A stretch of DNA of 64,000 bases, from positions 57,501 to 121,500 of the forward strand of contig CAMXCT020000808.1 of NCBI GenBank assembly GCA_947184155.2. Reading direction: 5' to 3'. A model generated the notes under the pieces. That model ran no database searches and was not told the DNA's origin. It was given only the letters and a program-made list of their open reading frames with translations. This stretch comes from Cladocopium goreaui. Taxonomy: Eukaryota > Sar > Dinophyceae > Suessiales > Symbiodiniaceae. Positions 11,808-23,490 of this stretch are shown here, piece after piece; positions within the stretch are counted from its first letter, which is position 1; each line of letters begins with the position of its first letter. The position numbers and the translations under genes are program-made.

Positions 11808-14800
11808 GGCACCAAAAATCGGCGCCGCCTTGGGAGGCTTATAGGCCTGCTTTTTGGCCCCTCCTGAGTCCACAGCCATTGTGGCACGTCCCACCTGGCG
11901 ATTTCTGGCTTCCAACCAGAAAAAAAATCACACCCCAAAGTAGTTCCAAGATTGAAACAACTTATTAAAACAACAACAACAACAACATCATGTGTTTTGA
12001 ACAGGTTGAAATGCGACTTAATTGCAGGGCCCCCATTTTGCCATTTTGGGCGTGTTTGGACTGTCCATTTTGGGCGCTTGACCCCCTTTTTTCGGGAACC
12101 TCTTCAGCCGAGATGTCTACGTCAGAGGCTTGCCCCGGTCTCCAGGCCACCTGGCAGTTTCAGATCCAGTTGGCGCGATATCTTTATATAAGCTGATGTA
12201 CCCATATGCTCCATGTATGGCATATTTACTAACATTTACCCCAAAAATGGCCCAAATGTAGGTAAATATTACATACATGGAGCATATGGGGTATGTAATA
12301 CATGATATATGTGATGATGTATGTAATACGTGATATATATATATATATGTGTGACAATTAATAGAATTGAATATACAATCTGATATCATGTATATTATAT
12401 GATAATATGTAATAATATGATATTATTAGATTGTATATATCTATATATATATATGTACTGTTATTTACTTATTGAGATATGAACTAGTGTAGATTTTATA
12501 GATAGAATCTATGGCGAGCCAGAATGATCTGGGTTTTGATCACAGGCAGGGGTCAAAACCACATAGCTCATAGGCAACAGCCACAGCTGGCGCCTCATAC
12601 AATTGTTCCGAAGAAGCGGAAAGCACCTGCAGGAAATCGGCTGAACCAATCCTGATCCAATCAACTTGGGCCTCAGCCCTTAATCTTGGGAATTGTTGGG
12701 CAGTTGCGGTGCCAGCTTGGAAATCATAGCGTTGTATCCAAAAAATTTGGTTTTCCCAAAATTGATCCCACTGGTGACAGCAATATGTTCGTTTATCCCA
12801 TTCAAATTTGGTACAGTATCCCCATGCACTCTTTATGTTGGTATATAAATCGACCATGAATCACACATGTTATTAATCTTATCCTACAGTGATTGCAGTA
12901 ATATCATCATTAGCATCACTAAGGATTGTCAAATATCTACAGCAGCCTCCAGATAGAAAGTACAACTTACCACCTATTCTACAAGTAGTAGGATCTTACA
13001 TAGTGTGAATGGGAATTCAGGATCCTAAAATGGAGGTACTGCACCATATAAGACCATATTTTGATATATTTTGTGGGTTTATCCCCTTACATAGCCCTGA
13101 AAAATAGACCTTATATATGGAATCGGTACCTCCAATTTGGGTTCCTGTTGCATGGCCATTGATGATGGGGCAAAGCCACTAACAATCCCAGGTCATCACC
13201 AGTTCGTCCGGTAGGTTTTTGGCAGCCAGAAGACGCCAAGAAATCATTTCTATTTCAATGATCCATCAATGAATTATCCAGAAAAATCATCCACTATTGA
13301 TATTAAGTAAGTTTCAATTATACCTATATATATATATCTTCATCTATGTGTATATATATATGTATATATTGATAATATTGATAACATATTATTGTTGGTT
13401 ATACCGGTTATACCCCCATGATTAACCAATGGCCATTCACCAGAGAGTTTACTCCCTTCAGTCTGCCATCGCCATCAGCCCTACCTTGGTTCCCGTCAAG
13501 GCATTCCACAGGGTCAGGCCATTATCCACGCGCATCCGAGGGAACAACACCGCTGTTAAGAGGTGGCGACCTGCCACGGAAAAAAAAATGGGGGATGCAT
13601 GGGGATTTTTTTTCGTGACGTTGACATTGACCATCTGATACCGGCGCACCATCAGGGCCCCATTCCGCACTGACGGCGCAATTGGCTTCGCACTTCGAGA
13701 TCTTCACGAAGTCGCAACTGGGCGCTGGAAGAAACCAGGAATTCAAGGGGATTGGTCAAAAAATCTACAGGAAACCATGGTCTTTACCCGCAAAAAAAAC
13801 TTACGTCCAGTGAGGATCACGTTCTTTTCACGGGAAGAAGCGACCTGCCAAAGATTCTTTGGTAATCTTTGGGACATTTTGATTATCTTAATATCTTAAC
13901 ATCATAGTATATTGCGTGTACATCAATGGTACATCTAGTACATCCTTACGTTCGGCTGTCAAAGCTCGCATTGCTAAGTGGAAGCGGACCATGGACTCGG
14001 CTCAACCAAAAATTATGTTCATCCGCCCAAAAGATCCAGTACCCCCAATAGGGACCCCAAAATGAATGGATCTACTTGGTGGCTCATCCCAGTTAGTAAG
14101 TGGGTTATAACCCCAGTTATAAGTGGATTAACCCTACTTATCCCATTTATAACTGGGGTTATAACCCACTTACTAACTGGGATGAGCCACCAAGTAGTAC
14201 AAAACCAAGGTTTATGCAGGTTTAATCTTCCATGGGATTCTCTGATAAGCCCAATTCAAATTCCGACTCCGAAAAAAATAAGAGTCAAGTGTTAAAAAAA
14301 ACGCTTAAGCCAGTCTCCTTAGTCTTGGGTCCTTTGAGTTTCTATACTACTTTACCATTTCCCTTTCACTAGTTTGGTGACTTCCAGAACCTATAGATCT
14401 TGGATCTCTCCAGACTTCGTCAAGCCAGACCCAACGATCCAATCAACGAGGTTTCTTCGATTATTGTTTTTTTTCAATACTACTACCATCTGGTTATTTA
14501 TCATAGCCATGGAAAATCCCTATTATAAATGGTGGTTTTAGTGGGAAATTCATCCATAAATGGGCCATTTTCCATGGCTATGTTAAATAACCAGAGGGTA
14601 TTAGCATGTTCACTGTCAGTGAGTCATGATCATCATTACGTTCTGTCGATGCATCCGAAAGAGGCCCTGGGGCCCTTCTGTGTGGTGAAGCATTGGATGC
14701 ATTGCATAAAAAAAATCCGCTGAGGCAGTGGCTTCTCATTGTCCTTTTTGCCGTAGAAATCGACTTCCCCAGCCAAATTCCTGGAGAATGGGAACATCAT

Positions 14801-17800
14801 CCATGTGTGGCCTGAAATCCTTGTGGCAGCCCTTTTTTTCTCGGCAGAATTGAAGCAACGAAGAATAATCCAACCACAGTTATCCCAGTCACCAGCGCCT
14901 AAAAATTGGGTGGTGGTTTCGCCTCAGCTCCATTTGGAGCACCGGGATTTCCCCAAAATGGCCAACATTTCTGAAACAGAGGTCCAAAATCAGAAGATCC
15001 TTAAAAATCCAACATCAAAATCATCACCCAAAATTGGTAGCCTCTGGTTATGACATTGCCAGTTCGCCATGGTATAGATGACCCTAATCGAAATAGATGG
15101 TTTACCGTTCTTAATAGCATGGTGGATCTTTCCATGGCGAACTGTTAGTCATAACCAGATGGTACCCTCCAAACATCAACGACCAATCTCCAACTCCGGT
15201 TTCAACATGGAAAAACCTGGATCCACAAAGGGCCATCTCCACACAATCTGCGGAAAAACATCGGTCCCGAAGCCGGCAATGCAGACCAACGAACCGAAGT
15301 GGTTGAAGCGAATGAAGTTGCGATGTGCCTGGAAGATTTGTGTTTTAAGCGAATGTCACTTATCAAACATATTTACCCTCTGGTTATTTGTTACATAGCC
15401 ATGGAAAGATCACCATGCTATTAATAGGTAAACCATCTATAAATGGGCCATCTATACCATGGCTATGTTAGTCATAACTAGAGGGTATCTTCAAAATGGA
15501 CCATTTTCAGCCCCTAAGTCATGTCAGGTAGCTGGCATTTTCTGTACAAAAAATGGTTGACAGTGGCTGTCATGGCAGAGATCAACATGTGGGATTTCTC
15601 AATGGGCGGAAAAATTGTCACCAGGTCAATATTAGGTTGGTAGATTTCAGCAACTCCGCTGGAGTTTGACTTAATATTATATCTACATAGATCACTGGAT
15701 TGGTTTAAGGGAAAATTTACAGGAAACCATGGTTTTTACCATCAAATATAGGGCTTTCCTGTAAATTTTCCCATCATCCAATTCTATGAATAGAATATCA
15801 CAAACCTAGAATTATATCATGAATGTAAACCAATCATATTAGGTACATATCAATGGATGCAAATCATAAACCTAGAATTGTACATTGGGTACATACGGTA
15901 CAAATGCTAAACCTGGAATCACCCATGGTTCATCATGGTTCCATCCAAGACTTCAGATTCTGGGTGGGTCACCCTGTTCTATGGCCAATCTTAGATGCCT
16001 TGCAATATATCTATATATACATATACACGTATATATATATGTGTGTGTGTTATATGTATTATATGGATGGTGTGCACATTTTATGTGTATATATATATAC
16101 AAATTTAACTGATGGATATATCTCATATATATATGATGGTGTGTAATAGATGTATGAATTAGAATATTATTTTGTTTCGCAGGTGTGTGTTATATATATA
16201 CACATACATATTATCCCTATTTGTTGCAAAATATTAATGATTAAAGTCCTCAAGCATTGATGAAAGTAATGCCTTCCGCTAATATTAAACACCCAAGGAT
16301 GAAACCACGTATTTGGGACCATGCAATGGGGTGTTTAATATGGGGGATGGGATTACTATAGTGCATCATAGTTTATCCATTCTATTCCATGAATTTTTCG
16401 TAACCATAGTGATCAAACTTGAGCTATGAAAAAGCTGAAAATACCATTTTTAATAGTTATTGGTATTTTCCACTATCTGAAAATCACATAGATTACCAAA
16501 GCTATTCATATCCATTCAGAAGTGGCGGCTTCAACCATTTTTGACCTCAAAAATATGGTACCCCAACCGGTACCACCATGGAATGGTGCACATACCCAAC
16601 CTTCTCAGTCAGAACCTTCACGAGAGTCACGCTATGATTCTCCCCATCCCAGGCCCAAAGGGTCACCTCAGCGACGCGGATCTGTGGATGTGAAAAAATA
16701 CAATGGTAAAAATATATCTATTAATGTATTGATTAATATATATATATATATGATTGTTATTATTACTATTATTAATAATTAATTAATTAATTAATTGATT
16801 TATATATATTATATATATATATTATATATATATATTATATATATTATATATATATATATATATTGTATAATGAGTTACATAACCCATGTGCTTTGTAATC
16901 TGTGTATAGTGTTGCTTCTGTAACTTAGACCAGATTGAGTATTCTTAATATAGTATCAATATGTATAATAAGTAGGACACATTTGTATTGACTGCCCTGA
17001 CGCTGAGCCGCTGCGGCTCTTCAAAGATGACACGTGTTTATGATGATGAATCAACGCAGTAATCTCTATATTCAACACTTCACCAAATAAAATTTGACAT
17101 GGTTGAAATCAAAATCCCAGGATGACGTTGGACACCCAATGTCGGACACCCCATTGGACACCCAATGTCAACCTGCCACCGGTCTCCGGAGTCGCCTTGG
17201 CAGGTTGATATCCTTTGATCAAAATGAACTCATCTCGAGTAGGGCTCCATTCCACTGCCTGCCACCCCAGGGTCCCCAGGACCACAGAACTATGCCGCTA
17301 TGCAGCATGGACTCAGCCCAAAATGGGCTCTTGGAAAGAATGTAGAAAGTCTTCTCAGCTATACATTCTATACCCTCTGGTAAACTAACATAACTATGGG
17401 AAATCACCATTTTTAATGGGTAAATCCACTATTTCTATGGCCATTTTCAATAGCTATTTTGACATAACCAGAGGGTATAATGTCTATTGAGTCTATTCAT
17501 TAAAATTAAAATAAATGAAATCATCGCAGCCATGGTGAAGCACCTGCACTGCAACGCCCATTTGCTGCGGTGCAGTGGTGTCTGCTTCAGTCAAGTCCTG
17601 GCAGGCCGCTTTCTTACATGATTCACATGGTTGTGCCAAGTGCCTGATGGGGATTCAAGTGTGTTCAATATCCCAGCCAAATATAATGATTACTTATATG
17701 TGATTCAAGTGTGTTCAAGTGTGTTCAATGATCCACAATTAGTAGGGACATCATATTATATTACATTCTCTTAATAATGCATGATCAAAAGGACTTTGCA

Positions 17801-18571
17801 AATGGATGCCAAAATGCGGGCTCCTTAAATTTGGTAACATATTGAACCCCCCAAAAAAACACCCAAAAAATAATAGCCATGTTTTTTTTGAAGCAGATCT
17901 TCCTTACACCATCGGTGTTTGGAAAACGCACGCAACCGCTCTCCTTCTGAAATTTGCCATCAGCGCAAGCCAGCAACCTGTTGCACAGTTGCACAGTTAT
18001 AAATTGTCTCCTATCCTGGGCACACAACCAGCTGTTTTCATTGTCGAATGAATTGTGGGCTAAGTGATGCTAAGTGGTTCAAAACAAAAGCAGGGAGAAA
18101 TCGATTGATGTAACTTGTCACTGTAATTATTCTCGATATGTCTATCATTTGCCAGTTAGGATCATATATCACACAAATGCGTCATTTGTCAGCCCACTTG
18201 GGATCAGTTGCTTGCAATTTACGTTGCACCAATGATCTCGGTCCGACTGCCAGTCGATCCAGTAAATCATCCCATTTCTAGATGTGTTCTCCCCATTTCT
18301 GGTTGGTGGTTTCTGTTTCAACCCCTCTGAAAAATCATGGACTTCGTCAATGGCTTTCGGATGACATCCCTTTTTTATGAAATGGAAAATCATCTAAAAG
18401 CCATGTTCCAGTCACCAACCAGATTTCCATGGTTTTCTCCATGGATTTTCCATGGTTTTTCCATGGTTTTTTGCCCATGACGCGACGACACCCGTTTCTG
18501 ACAGAGCCGTTAAGCCATGGCCGGCAGCACAGCTTGGAGACGCCGTAGTAACTCTTCCCCGAGTCATCCAC
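11808..18571 (-). CDS. EIF2A: eIF2A-like translation initiation factor, multi-exon
   Basis: Cytoplasmic WD-repeat beta-propeller protein family that binds initiator tRNA and the 40S subunit. Exons found (minus strand, 5' to 3'): 18571-about 18531 (VDDSGKSYYGVSKL), 17258-17173 (AVEWSPTRDEFILIKGYQPA), 15328-15267 (AHRNFIRFNHFGSLVCIAGF), 14780-about 14732 (NLAGEVDFYGKKDNEK), 13844-13805, 13724-13650 (CEANCAVSAEWGPDG), 13570-13485 (RHLLTAVLFPRMRVDNG), 12626-12594 (VLSASSEQLYE), 12150-12100 (VAWRPGQASDVDISAEE), 11863-11808 (AKKQAYKPPKAAPIFGA). Their order and spacing match the eIF2A propeller and the tail that follows it. Phases agree across 13485-13844 and 12100-12626. The N-terminal exons and the C-terminal end are not located. 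Introns range from 79 nt to over 1 kb and hold repeats. Minor exons may be missing. Confidence 0.82.
12100..12626 (-). CDS. EIF2A: eIF2A-like exons: end of propeller and linker
   Basis: Exon 12594-12626 (11 codons, CTGCAG acceptor) ends TAT GAG before GCGCCAG, a GC donor. Exon 12100-12150 (17 codons) starts after TGCCAG and ends GAAGAG|GTTCCC. Joined, they give the family's LYE-VAWRP junction in phase. Confidence 0.72.
12199..12293. repeat. Inverted repeat, 19-20 bp arms
   Basis: TACCCATATGCTCCATGTA pairs with TACATGGAGCATATGGGGTA 56 bp later. It lies inside an eIF2A-like intron or just past an exon. Confidence 0.8.
13022..13146. repeat. Inverted repeat with GGATCCTAAAATGGAGGTAC end
   Basis: The left arm pairs imperfectly with GTACCTCCAATTTGGGTTCC on the right, giving an element of about 125 bp within the eIF2A-like intron. 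Confidence 0.6.
13485..13844 (-). CDS. EIF2A: eIF2A-like exons: three with short introns
   Basis: Exon 13805-13844 (donor GTAAGT), an 80-nt intron, exon 13650-13724, a 79-nt intron (GTGCGCC...GTGGCAG), exon 13485-13570 (donor GTAGGG). A split glycine codon G|GT joins the last two so that GPDG runs into RHLLTA, the eIF2A signature. The 80-nt intron is mostly a family 4 dispersed repeat. Confidence 0.8.
14073..14196. repeat. Perfect 50-bp-arm palindrome
   Basis: 14073-14122 and 14147-14196 are exact reverse complements with a 24-bp loop. Ends are TACTTGGTGG/CCACCAAGTA. It lies in an eIF2A-like intron. Confidence 0.95.
14484..14600. mobile_element. Family 1 inverted-repeat element
   Basis: TACCATCTGGTTATTT ... 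AATAACCAGAGGGTA, in an eIF2A-like intron. Confidence 0.82.
15038..15164. mobile_element. Family 1 element, GCGAACTG subtype
   Basis: TAGCCTCTGGTTATGAC ... GTCATAACCAGATGGTA, with a GTTCGCCATGG subterminal repeat, in the intron between the exons at 15267-15328 and 14732-14780. Confidence 0.75.
15267..15328 (-). CDS. EIF2A: eIF2A-like exon, GFGN blade
   Basis: Begins after ATCTTCCAG and ends GGCTTCGG before GACCGATG. The next exon (from 14780) starts GAATTTGGC after CTCCAG; only a GA-AG intron restores the invariant GFGNLAG in phase. This is direct support for a non-canonical GA donor. Confidence 0.78.
15374..15487. mobile_element. Family 1 inverted-repeat element
   Basis: TACCCTCTGGTTATTT ... 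CATAACTAGAGGGTA. The ACTAG at the right is a one-base departure from ACCAG. Confidence 0.82.
15695..15785. repeat. Family 4 inverted repeat
   Basis: GATTGGTTTAAGGGAAAATT pairs with AATTTTCCCATCATCCAATT around a CCATGGTTTTTACC centre. Relatives lie at 13748-13804 (an intron), 25801-25880, 49396-49470 and 50173-50285. Confidence 0.7.
16738..16865. repeat. TA/TTAA-rich simple repeat
   Basis: Alternating TATATA with TTAATTAA runs. Similar AT tracts lie at 16012-16110, 19010-19050, 45395-45530 and 47230-47290. Confidence 0.85.
17173..17258 (-). CDS. EIF2A: eIF2A-like exon, WSP and PAKA motifs
   Basis: After GGTGGCAG the frame reads AVEWSPTRDEFILIKGYQPA then KAT, a diagnostic eIF2A segment. The end is uncertain: GT at 17172 gives 86 nt, a GA donor at 17186 gives 72 nt. 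An upstream frame up to 17376 (TFYILSKSPF...) may belong to the preceding exon and would start at a family 1 AG. Confidence 0.78.
17371..17477. mobile_element. Family 1 inverted-repeat element
   Basis: Intact termini. On the minus strand TTTACCAG|AGGGTA at its left end would be the acceptor of the frame at 17259-17376. Confidence 0.87.
18299..18422. mobile_element. Family 2 inverted-repeat element
   Basis: CTGGTTGGTGGTTTC ... CAGTCACCAACCAG, with the CCCCTCTGAAAAATC core and an unusual middle. Confidence 0.8.
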
Positions 18572-19077
18572 CTACACGAGATGCTGGCTGCTGCTGGACT
18601 GGTCTGGCTTATAGAACTTATACTATTATAAACCATACATAAATGGAATATCGTAAGCTGTGAATATTGATAATATCACATGTATGGTTTATAATGTATA
18701 ATATATATATATATATGAGATAATAGCTTAAATAACACTTCTGAAATCAAAATATGTAAGAAAAATATATGCCATGCCAAAATATAGATATACATATATA
18801 TAAAATAAAGATGATGAAATCAAATGAAACCATCAATTAAACTGAGGGTTATTACCGGTCGCATATGTCGAGAGGCCACGAAAACATCAGCCCGTTGGGA
18901 TCAGAATCTCCATTGGTTGACGATTAGTTCAGGGGGCTCTTAATGCCCTTTATATTATATAATATATATATGACTAACCTATATATGATATTATATATAT
19001 ATATAATTATATACATAATCATATATATATACATAATGTGTATATATATATATGTGGATTGATTTTGTAGGGCTTAC

Positions 19078-19155
19078 CCATTCACCCACCATTCTTCGGG
19101 CGATTTTCCGAAAACGCGCCGAGACGTCGTTTCTCTTCAGAATGTTGCCGTGGAT
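19078..19155 (-). CDS. Candidate internal exon, unknown protein
   Basis: Acceptor TTTTTTTTCGGCAG (AG at 19156-19157), 26 open codons (IHGNILKRNDVSARFRKIAR...) and a near-consensus GTAAGC donor at 19077, phase 0 at both ends. Basic, helix-like peptide. It lies just upstream of the eIF2A-like exons and could belong to that gene, but I cannot match it. Confidence 0.5.
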
Positions 19156-19221
19156 CTGCCGAAAAAAAACTCGTCCCAGCCCCAGCCCTTTCCATTGGAG
19201 AAATCCCCATGTTTTAAAGGT

Positions 19222-19325
19222 TACCCTCTGGTAAACTAACATAACTATGGAAAATCACCATTTTTAATGGGAAAATCCACTATAAATGGTGATTTTCAAT
19301 AGCTATGTTAGTTTACAAGAGGGTA
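19222..19325. mobile_element. Family 1 inverted-repeat element
   Basis: TACCCTCTGGTAAACTAAC ... GTTAGTTTACAAGAGGGTA, with one change in the right terminus. Confidence 0.87.
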
Positions 19326-20403
19326 ATCCATCTGGTGAATTATGGGGATTAAACATCTGGGGATTTATCCAATGGAATGGTGATTTTTCAGGGTGAAAAA
19401 AACATCTGGTTTTCCATACCTGTTCACCATGATCATCACCATTCTGGCCATTCTTGATGGGTCAAGCCTCACTTTTCATAGCCATCATATATTTTGACAA
19501 ATGATCTTCCTATGGAAATTCCCCACGAAAATCACAAAATGACTTCGGCATGGTCAATCCCCACCTCGGTAGTGCAGTGTACCAACAAGGCACTGCCACT
19601 GCTATTCCACTTTAGCTCGGCCAGTTGACCTGCAGGAGGGCCCCCAAAATCAGCCAGCTGGTGGGTACTTTTTTAGCCACCAAAATCATTCAAAAAGCTG
19701 CAACACTTTGGGTTTATTAAGGGATTATGTATTGCAGGGGTTAGGGCTTATGAAGGGCCAGGGCTTTTTTGTATAAGGGCATATTAAGGGCTTATTCACC
19801 AGCAGCAACTACGATAATGGCTTATTATCCTATCCATTCTTTGGGTGGGTCGCCTTTTTCTCGGGGGTTGGATTGAATCACCGTGTAGTTTGGCACCAGG
19901 CTAGTTTGATGCTTGGTTTTTCTTGATCTTTTCAGGGGTTGCTATATGATGGGGGTTTAACCACCAAAACATGATGTTTTTTACCCAGAAATGACAGGTG
20001 TTTGATGGCTATCCGAGTCTATCCCCTATAGATGATCTTCTGCTTTGAAATTGGAAGTGCCAATTGCCACATTATTATATATATATAGTGTATATAGATA
20101 TATTAAATTACATATCCATGTTAATATTATATATACTCACATGCCAATATATATATATATATATGTAGTTAGTTTCTATGGGCATGAGTCCAGTCACTTG
20201 GTACCCAACATTGGATTGTTTGAGATCTCAAAAACGAGCAACATCGGGTTGATTGGGTACATTTGTCGGCGGCGAAATGGCGAAATGGGGTCAAGATGGA
20301 AAGAGAAGTTTCTGGTGTTGAAAAAAACGATACGAATGAGGACCTTCAACCCGTTCAACTTAAAACGGTGGTGAACATTGAAAGCTTCGGCACATCGAAA
20401 GTT

Positions 20404-20509
20404 TACCCTCTGGTAATTTAACATAGCTATTGAAAATGACCATTTATAGTGAGTTTTCCCAATAAAAATGGTGGATCTTTCCATAGCTATGTTAGTTTAC
20501 CAGAGGGCA
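20404..20509. mobile_element. Family 1 inverted-repeat element
   Basis: TACCCTCTGGTAATTTAAC ... GTTTACCAGAGGGCA. On the minus strand the frame to its right meets G|GTAAAC in this terminus. Confidence 0.87.
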
Positions 20510-20804
20510 GTTGACTCCATTGACTCCATGGTTTCAACATGTCTTCAACCCATTCCTCACTGCCCACCTGACTCCACCTCCGCTTTGATCTTCTCCGTCT
20601 GAAGGGAGACACGGCCATGGGGGATGCCATCTTTTCATGTTGAAAGGCGGTAACTTCAGATGGCAAGCTCATTTCAGATATTTCATTAATATTCATTTCA
20701 AGTCTGGTTGAGACTTCAATCGGGAATCTGTTTGACAGCAACATTTTCCACCCAGACTCATCTCGTTTCTTTCCATCCCCGCGGGGTGTAACCAGCACCT
20801 TGGT
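20501..20804 (-). CDS. Candidate exon(s), unknown protein
   Basis: Minus-strand open frame (KVLVTPRGDGKKRDESGWKM ... SQVGSEEWVEDMLKPWSQWS) that reaches the family 1 terminus, where the donor GT would be at 20500. An alternative frame after GTCTCCCTTCAG (TEKIKAEVESG) could be a separate small exon. Unrecognised. Confidence 0.33.
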
Positions 20805-20983
20805 CAATTCACCATCGCTTGAAGCAACCTGACCACAGTCCGAACATTTTCAGGGAGACACTTAGGTGGCAAGATGAAGGGGTTTTCCAACTGTGAAGTT
20901 TGGCAAGCAAACTAAGTGGGAACGGCTTAAAAATCAATGAGTCAAACAGTTCAACAACATCTTCAAACCTATGCAATACATTA

Positions 20984-21089
20984 CTGGTTGGTGGTTTCAA
21001 CCCCCCTGAAAAATATGAGTTCGTCAGATTGGATCATCATCCCAACTATTGGGGAACATATAAAATTCCATGGTTCCAGTCACCACCAG
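20984..21089. mobile_element. Family 2 inverted-repeat element
   Basis: CTGGTTGGTGGTTTCAACCC ... CCAGTCACCACCAG. Confidence 0.8.
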
Positions 21090-21385
21090 CCATCAAAAAA
21101 AAAAACATTAAAATTCCCATCAAATCCACCATTAACCATGGTTTTTTCCCCCATCTCCCACCATATAAATACACCATATATTCCATATATTTGGGGGGAT
21201 GAAGATCCGCTTATCATCCCAGGCCCATCACCCCGGAGATTCCGCCGTGTTTTTTTTTCGGCCTCCCAGACACAAACTTCTGCAGGTGCTGCAACTCTCT
21301 GCAAGTCATCGCGTAGATCTGGCACCTCAAATCCGCGATTTAATGTGGTAAGATGGTGTATATATTCCCAATGGTTAATCATGGT

Positions 21386-22086
21386 TGATGGTTAAACAAT
21401 TGTTGATATAATGGCATTATAATGGTTATCGGTTAATGATGCTTCCATCTTAACATCGGCTTCAACAATGGTGATTTTTGTCCATCAGATCATTGAACCT
21501 TCTGCGCGCCGCGACGCGCTTTTTCGATGATTTTTTCAAGTCGCGTTTGGACTTTTGCTCGTCAGTTGAAGATCATAATCATAGATTGCTACTGCGTTGC
21601 CATTTGCCTGTCGCTGCAGGGAAGACATAGAAAAACGGCTTTGGCATCGTTTTTGAACAGGAAAAACCATGGAAAAACATGGAAAAACTGATGCCAAGAT
21701 GTGCCAGGTTTTGAGAAAAGAACTCGATGCGGCACATCGGCCTAGATCGGCCTAGAGATTTATCACTGATCCTCATGACTATTGGACTTGTGGCTAGGTG
21801 GATACCCCATATACCAACAATCATTTACTTGAAATATACATATATGATATGCAATGTGGGCAACCCAATGCCATGAACCTACCATAACTGGGCATGGTTT
21901 CAATCCCACCCATTAAAATATGGTGATGACATGTGATGACTTGGGGATGGTCGAGGATTGGGTTTACCAAATGTAACCATCATTAACCATTCTTAACCAT
22001 CATATTAACCATTATTTACCCATCAAGCATCATTAACCATTGATAACCATTATAATGCCATTATATCAACAATTGTTTAACCATCA
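21386..22086. mobile_element. About 700-bp segment with 57/60-bp inverted ends
   Basis: 21386-21442 and 22027-22086 are inverted copies differing only by a 3-base indel next to a GGTTAATGATGC terminus. The interior has no convincing coding frame for a transposase, so this is a non-autonomous or fold-back structure. Confidence 0.65.
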
Positions 22087-22160
22087 AACATTATTAATGG
22101 TCCATGATTGACCATTATCAACCATTATTAACCAGTTCAATGGACCATCATTAACCATAC

Positions 22161-22274
22161 CATTGGGACCATATGCACTGCCTCGAAGTAACCGGCGTCC
22201 ACAGATTGTAGGAAGGCTGCGATACGCATGCGACCGCTGATGCCCTTCTCTCCCTTTGTCAGGGTCATCAACAC
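22161..22274 (-). CDS. Internal exon, unknown protein
   Basis: Acceptor TTTTTTCTGCCAG (AG at 22275-22276), exactly 38 open codons beginning VLMTLTKGEKGISGRMRIAA and continuing FLQSVDAGYFEAVHMVPM, then GTATGG donor at 22160. G/C third positions. It looks like two amphipathic helices; I do not recognise the family. Confidence 0.58.
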
Positions 22275-22956
22275 CTGGCAGAAAAAACATTGGAGAATCC
22301 CCTGTTTTCTTGGTTAGTTCCTAACTAACACACATTTTTGGGGTTTCCATAGCCATGGGGGTATCCCAATAGCTGGATGGTTTATTTCATGGAAAATCCC
22401 AATCTAAAATGGATGATTTGGGGGTACCAAAATACGATATGGACATGGGTTTCCCTACCATTTCGGATGGTGCATATATGTTTCTATCTTTGCAAGGCAG
22501 AAACAAAAGTAAAAAACGAATGTGAAATATGTTCGTCGTCGTGAAGGAGCACATCCGAGGATCTTCCACCACACTCCTTCTTGGGGGCTGCTTTCCAACA
22601 TTTCCAACATTCTATTTGAACTTGTTGAACTGCCATGGTAAACTTAATAGTCAACCAAACCACCCACAGGTAGTTCTACCATTTTGGGATTCTTGGAAAC
22701 CATACCCAGTTGTCGGGGTGTCGGATGGTGTCGGGGTATGCCACATTCGCTGCAGGTCTTTTCTATCGCCAGTAGTCGCAATATGGATCTGTCAGGACTG
22801 CAGGTTGGTCTCGGTATTTTTCAGCGAAGAGATTCCTGGGATTCAAAGATTCGGCGAAGAAAAACCGGAAACGTCCAATTTGAATCAGGGACCCAATTGC
22901 ATTCTCAATTTGAAGGGAAAAATAGGGACAAATTAGGCAAAACTCTTTCACCCAAC

Positions 22957-23022
22957 ACGTTTGCTTCATGACCATCGGCATGGCTTGAGCCAGAAGCCCA
23001 GCGTTCGACAATAAGAGGTCCC
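22957..23022 (-). CDS. Possible exon, unknown protein
   Basis: Frame WDLLLSNAGLLAQAMPMVMK followed by GTTGGG at 22956. A long T/C tract lies upstream, but no AG sits at the expected place, so the start is unresolved. Confidence 0.3.
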
Positions 23023-23490
23023 AAATCGACAGAGGAAGGAAAAAAACAGAAAAAAACTACTCGGAATAAGTTTCTTGATATTTCTCACTGCACAACATCA
23101 TCCTTTGACCCTTGCTTTCACTTGGACATGTTGGAAGAGGTTGACCCCATGAGCATGGGGATTGAAACTGAGTCCATATACAGGAAAATACACTTGTTTG
23201 TATACGTATAAGATCCTACAAATATAGAGTACATAGTATGTCTTTTATGTATATAAATATGTATACAATTATTTATATATGTATAGACATATCGCATTAT
23301 GTATATATGTATATACATAGAGCTCATATAATAAGATTGCTATACAATGACTACAATTGGGTGACCCTGGAAGCCTAAAATCCCAGTGGCAAAAGTTTCT
23401 CTTCTCGCGCTTTGCACCGAGCTTTGTCCTTCAGTTTGGACAGATTTGGATTCAAAAATTCCCAAGTCATCTACGAATGACTGATATTAC

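Noticed and set aside
11614-11844. Plus-strand 76-residue frame
   Set aside because: It overlaps the minus-strand AKKQAYKPP exon of the eIF2A-like gene, which has better support.
13190-13260. Minus-strand WRLLAAKNLPDELVM as an eIF2A-like exon
   Set aside because: The exons at 13485-13570 and 12594-12626 join in phase and fit the family without it; kept out of the gene model.
15540-15580. Minus-strand KMPAT as the eIF2A PAKA motif
   Set aside because: A better match (GYQPAKAT) with the correct preceding WSP segment lies at 17173-17258, and this stretch has stops in all frames.
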